Below are positions 14,568-16,704 of a stretch of DNA of 16,704 nt, piece by piece; positions within the stretch are counted from its first letter, which is position 1; each line of letters opens with the position of its first letter. Origin of the DNA: an uncultured Bryobacteraceae bacterium (lineage in GTDB: Bacteria > Acidobacteriota > Terriglobia > Bryobacterales > Bryobacteraceae); assembly GCA_937921835.1 (NCBI GenBank), contig CAKZVG010000116.1, positions 1 to 16,704 of the forward strand, read 5' to 3'. The position numbers and the translations under genes are program-made. A model generated the notes under the pieces. That model was not told the origin of the DNA and searched no databases. It saw only the letters and a list, made by a program, of their open reading frames with translations.

Positions 14568-16704
14568 CTACTCCGGCGGCAGTTCCCGCACCTCTCCGGA
14601 GGCCAGCGTCAGCCGCCCCTCCTCGTAGCGTCCTTGCGGCGAGCGCGACCACTCGAGGCGCCGCCCGCCGCGCAGTTCGACCGCCGCCTCGACCTCGCCC
14701 GCCCGCAGATAGAATCCGTACCGCGGCAGCGTGCGGCCTTCCACCGTCCAGGGCGCCGCGCCGCGGTTGACCCACACCCGCGCCCCCCGCTCCCAGCGCA
14801 CGTGTTGCCGGTGGATGTCGCCGCCGGCGAACTCCACCGCCGCGATGCGGTCCAGCGCCAGCGCCCGCATGGCGGCGTCCAGCAGCCAGTGCTTGCGGAT
14901 CACGTTGCGGCTGAACGCCTGCGGCGCCATCGCGGGTCGGCCGGTGAGCACCTCCACCGACATGTAGTCGTCGCTGTAAGCGCCATGCTCCTTGGCATCC
15001 AAGCCCGCCGCGTAACGGCCCTCGTAGCCCGCGCCGTGCAGAATGAACTTGTCGTGCCAGGCGGCGTCGATCCAGGGAATGCGTTCGGAGTCGGCGCACT
15101 CGATGCGCCAGGTGAAACTCGCCGCCTTGGGATCCACCCGCAGATGCTGCGCGTCGGCGCCGTCGAGCCAGCCGATCAGCTTGTCGTGTCCGGCTTCGGA
15201 AAGCTGCGGCGCGCCGCCCAGGTGCTCCCGAATCCAGGCGAAGATCTCGCCCCAGGCGTGCTGCGTCACCAGCCGTGAGGCGAACTTCCCATCCCCGGTC
15301 CAGTAGTCGTAGGGCGCGGTCGAGGACCAGACGTCGATGAAGTATGCGGTTGGCGCAAAGCCTTCCTTGATCAGTCCGAGATTGCGTTTGACCAGCGGCA
15401 GCAGGCGGTCCGGACGCGCGCGGTAGGACTGCGCTTCGCGGCCGTAGTTGAACCAGGCGCGGAAGGGCGCGCCGTTCTGGCGGAACACCACGTTGCCGTA
15501 GCTGAAGCCCTCCGCGTCCGGATAGAGGTCGATATAGTTGTCGTGCGGCGCGAACAGCGTGCCGCTTCGCTTGCAGGTTTCCACCAGCCGCCGGAATTCC
15601 TCGAGCGTGCCCAATTGCGGATCCGGCGGATAAACGTCCGGCAGGCGGTAATCGTAGCCCCAGCGCTGCCAGCGGTGCCAGACCACCAGCGCGTCCTTTA
15701 CGCCATATTGCGCGGCGCGCTCCAACGCCTCCGCGCTCTCGCGGTAGCGTCCCGACCAGAGGTCGAAGGTGAAGCGGCCGGCCAGCTTCGCAACCCCCGG
15801 CGAAGGCTGGCGCGTGTCGCGCTCGCGCAGCGTTTTCACGGCGGCGAAGACTTCCGCGGCGGGATAGAACTCGATGGTCTGCGCGTGCGGCGTGACCAGG
15901 CTATAGAGGCGCGCCCGCGGGTCCACCTCGAGCGCGTCGGGAATGTCCAGCGAATGCTGGACCATCGCCTGCCCGTTGGCGAAGTCGAAACCCACGAAGG
16001 AAGTCGCCAGGTTGTGGCCGTTGTAGGCCAGCCGGAAGGCTTGCGGGCGAACGATGACATTGCCCGGACCGGCGTACACGCGCACCGCCTCTTCACTCCA
16101 CTCCCCAGCCGAAACCCCTTCGAGATAGAGTTGGAACCAGGGCTGCGGCGCGGGAGCGTTCTCCAGCCAGAAGCGCGCCGCCAAAGCGGCGCCGTCCGCG
16201 TTCAACTCGACCAGCACGTCGAAATTGCCGGCCCAGTTGCGGAAGCGGTGCCGCACCCGCCGCCCGGCGGCCGCCGGCTCCTCGCGCGCCTCGATCAGCT
16301 CCGACGCCGAGCGCGGATCCTCCAGCGCGTCGCCCGCCGCGCGCACGCGGAAGCCATGCAGGAACAGGCGCCGGCCGCCGCACAGGAAGCCGATGGGTGC
16401 GTCCAGCAACCCCCGCGCGCCCGGCCAGAGCCGCACCTGGCAACCTCCCGCCTGTCCGAGCGTGTGGAACGCCGCCCCTTCCGGCGGAAACGCGGATGCG
16501 CGCGCCGCTTCGCCCGCCACCACGCTGGGCTCGCCCCAACTCGCTTCGCCCGACGCGCCGCGCGCTTCAAGCCGCAGCCAGATCGCTTTCCCGGCGAATT
16601 TCGCCAGGTCCACCTGCGCCGCCTGCCAGCCGCCGGCCGCTCCACGCCCCTCGTACAGCGTTTCCCCGGCGCCGCCCTCGAAGGGCGCGGCTTCGACGCG
16701 GAAC
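14568..16704 (-). CDS. Large putative glycoside-hydrolase-like protein, 5' partial
   Basis: The frame is open to the right edge, giving 711 visible residues with the N-terminus missing; an in-frame GTG at 16613 is not needed as a start because coding-like sequence (LYEGRGAAGGWQ) continues upstream. The first part, with VDLAKFAGKAIWLRLE, looks like a beta-sandwich carbohydrate-binding or jelly-roll domain. The centre has barrel-like segments: LVVWHRWQRWGYDYRLPD, FAPHDNYIDLYPD, AYFIDVWSS (about 15325-15350) and LSEAGHDKLIGW (about 15170-15205), whose Asp and Glu are candidate catalytic acids. The C-terminus is beta-rich. This fits a glycoside hydrolase of the GH101/GH129 or DUF5696-like type, but I cannot confirm a family. 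No signal peptide can be judged. Polysaccharide breakdown is inferred. Confidence 0.6.
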   Translation of the reverse strand, partial: FRVEAAPFEGGAGETLYEGRGAAGGWQAAQVDLAKFAGKAIWLRLEARGASGEASWGEPSVVAGEAARASAFPPEGAAFHTLGQAGGCQVRLWPGARGLLDAPIGFLCGGRRLFLHGFRVRAAGDALEDPRSASELIEAREEPAAAGRRVRHRFRNWAGNFDVLVELNADGAALAARFWLENAPAPQPWFQLYLEGVSAGEWSEEAVRVYAGPGNVIVRPQAFRLAYNGHNLATSFVGFDFANGQAMVQHSLDIPDALEVDPRARLYSLVTPHAQTIEFYPAAEVFAAVKTLRERDTRQPSPGVAKLAGRFTFDLWSGRYRESAEALERAAQYGVKDALVVWHRWQRWGYDYRLPDVYPPDPQLGTLEEFRRLVETCKRSGTLFAPHDNYIDLYPDAEGFSYGNVVFRQNGAPFRAWFNYGREAQSYRARPDRLLPLVKRNLGLIKEGFAPTAYFIDVWSSTAPYDYWTGDGKFASRLVTQHAWGEIFAWIREHLGGAPQLSEAGHDKLIGWLDGADAQHLRVDPKAASFTWRIECADSERIPWIDAAWHDKFILHGAGYEGRYAAGLDAKEHGAYSDDYMSVEVLTGRPAMAPQAFSRNVIRKHWLLDAAMRALALDRIAAVEFAGGDIHRQHVRWERGARVWVNRGAAPWTVEGRTLPRYGFYLRAGEVEAAVELRGGRRLEWSRSPQGRYEEGRLTLASGEVRELPPE

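Noticed and set aside
1..16704. CRISPR array, tRNA or rRNA genes, riboswitch
   Set aside because: No regularly spaced repeats, no cloverleaf-like segments and no known riboswitch cores were recognised by eye; a covariance-model search would settle it.

Overview
The window is high-GC bacterial DNA with densely packed genes. It looks like an Acidobacteriota chromosome, probably from the Bryobacterales/Solibacter group. This is inferred from the style of the proteins: an exported protein ending in three SLH repeats that carry Cys pairs, a twin-arginine aldo/keto reductase, and secreted propeller-like proteins. No rRNA or other phylogenetic marker was available to confirm it.

Layout. (1) 1-2467, plus strand: the C-terminal part of a phosphomannomutase-type phosphohexomutase overlaps a type I mannose-6-phosphate isomerase, making a hexose-phosphate interconversion pair. 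(2) 2623-5087, plus: a LacI-family regulator, a small cupin and a Tat-exported aldo/keto reductase form a tight operon behind a promoter with a palindromic candidate operator. (3) 5101-6966, minus: shikimate kinase followed by a class II glycerate 2-kinase, converging on the reductase. (4) 7008-8336, plus: a stand-alone LON substrate-binding-domain protein and a HAD phosphatase, divergent from aroK. (5) 8389-9875, minus: a small exported Cys-rich protein and an exported propeller-like protein. The small gene and its upstream region have clearly lower GC than the rest. The small gene has a good promoter, but an in-frame TAG interrupts what looks like one longer coding frame. (6) 9876-10391: AT-rich intergenic DNA, then a decayed partial copy of the HAD gene with a frameshift at each end and a 48-bp deletion. 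(7) 10392-12347, minus: a short CDF-like cation transporter with a Cys/His tail, then an ATP-grasp ligase. (8) 12434-14554, plus: the exported SLH protein. (9) 14568-16704, minus: a large, probably carbohydrate-active protein cut by the right edge.

How the parts fit. The left third deals with sugar-phosphate interconversion and, by inference, sugar oxidation under LacI control. The middle is core metabolism (shikimate, glycerate) and housekeeping. The right half is envelope and secreted functions. Several start codons (2623, 7008, 9875 on minus, 12431/12434) lie directly behind a TANAAT-like -10 box with no room for a ribosome binding site, which suggests leaderless transcripts. Genes inside operons, by contrast, use Shine-Dalgarno sequences (3654, 4053, 1241). 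The items most worth a second look are the TAG-interrupted Cys-rich protein with its propeller partner, the HAD remnant, and the leaderless promoter pattern.
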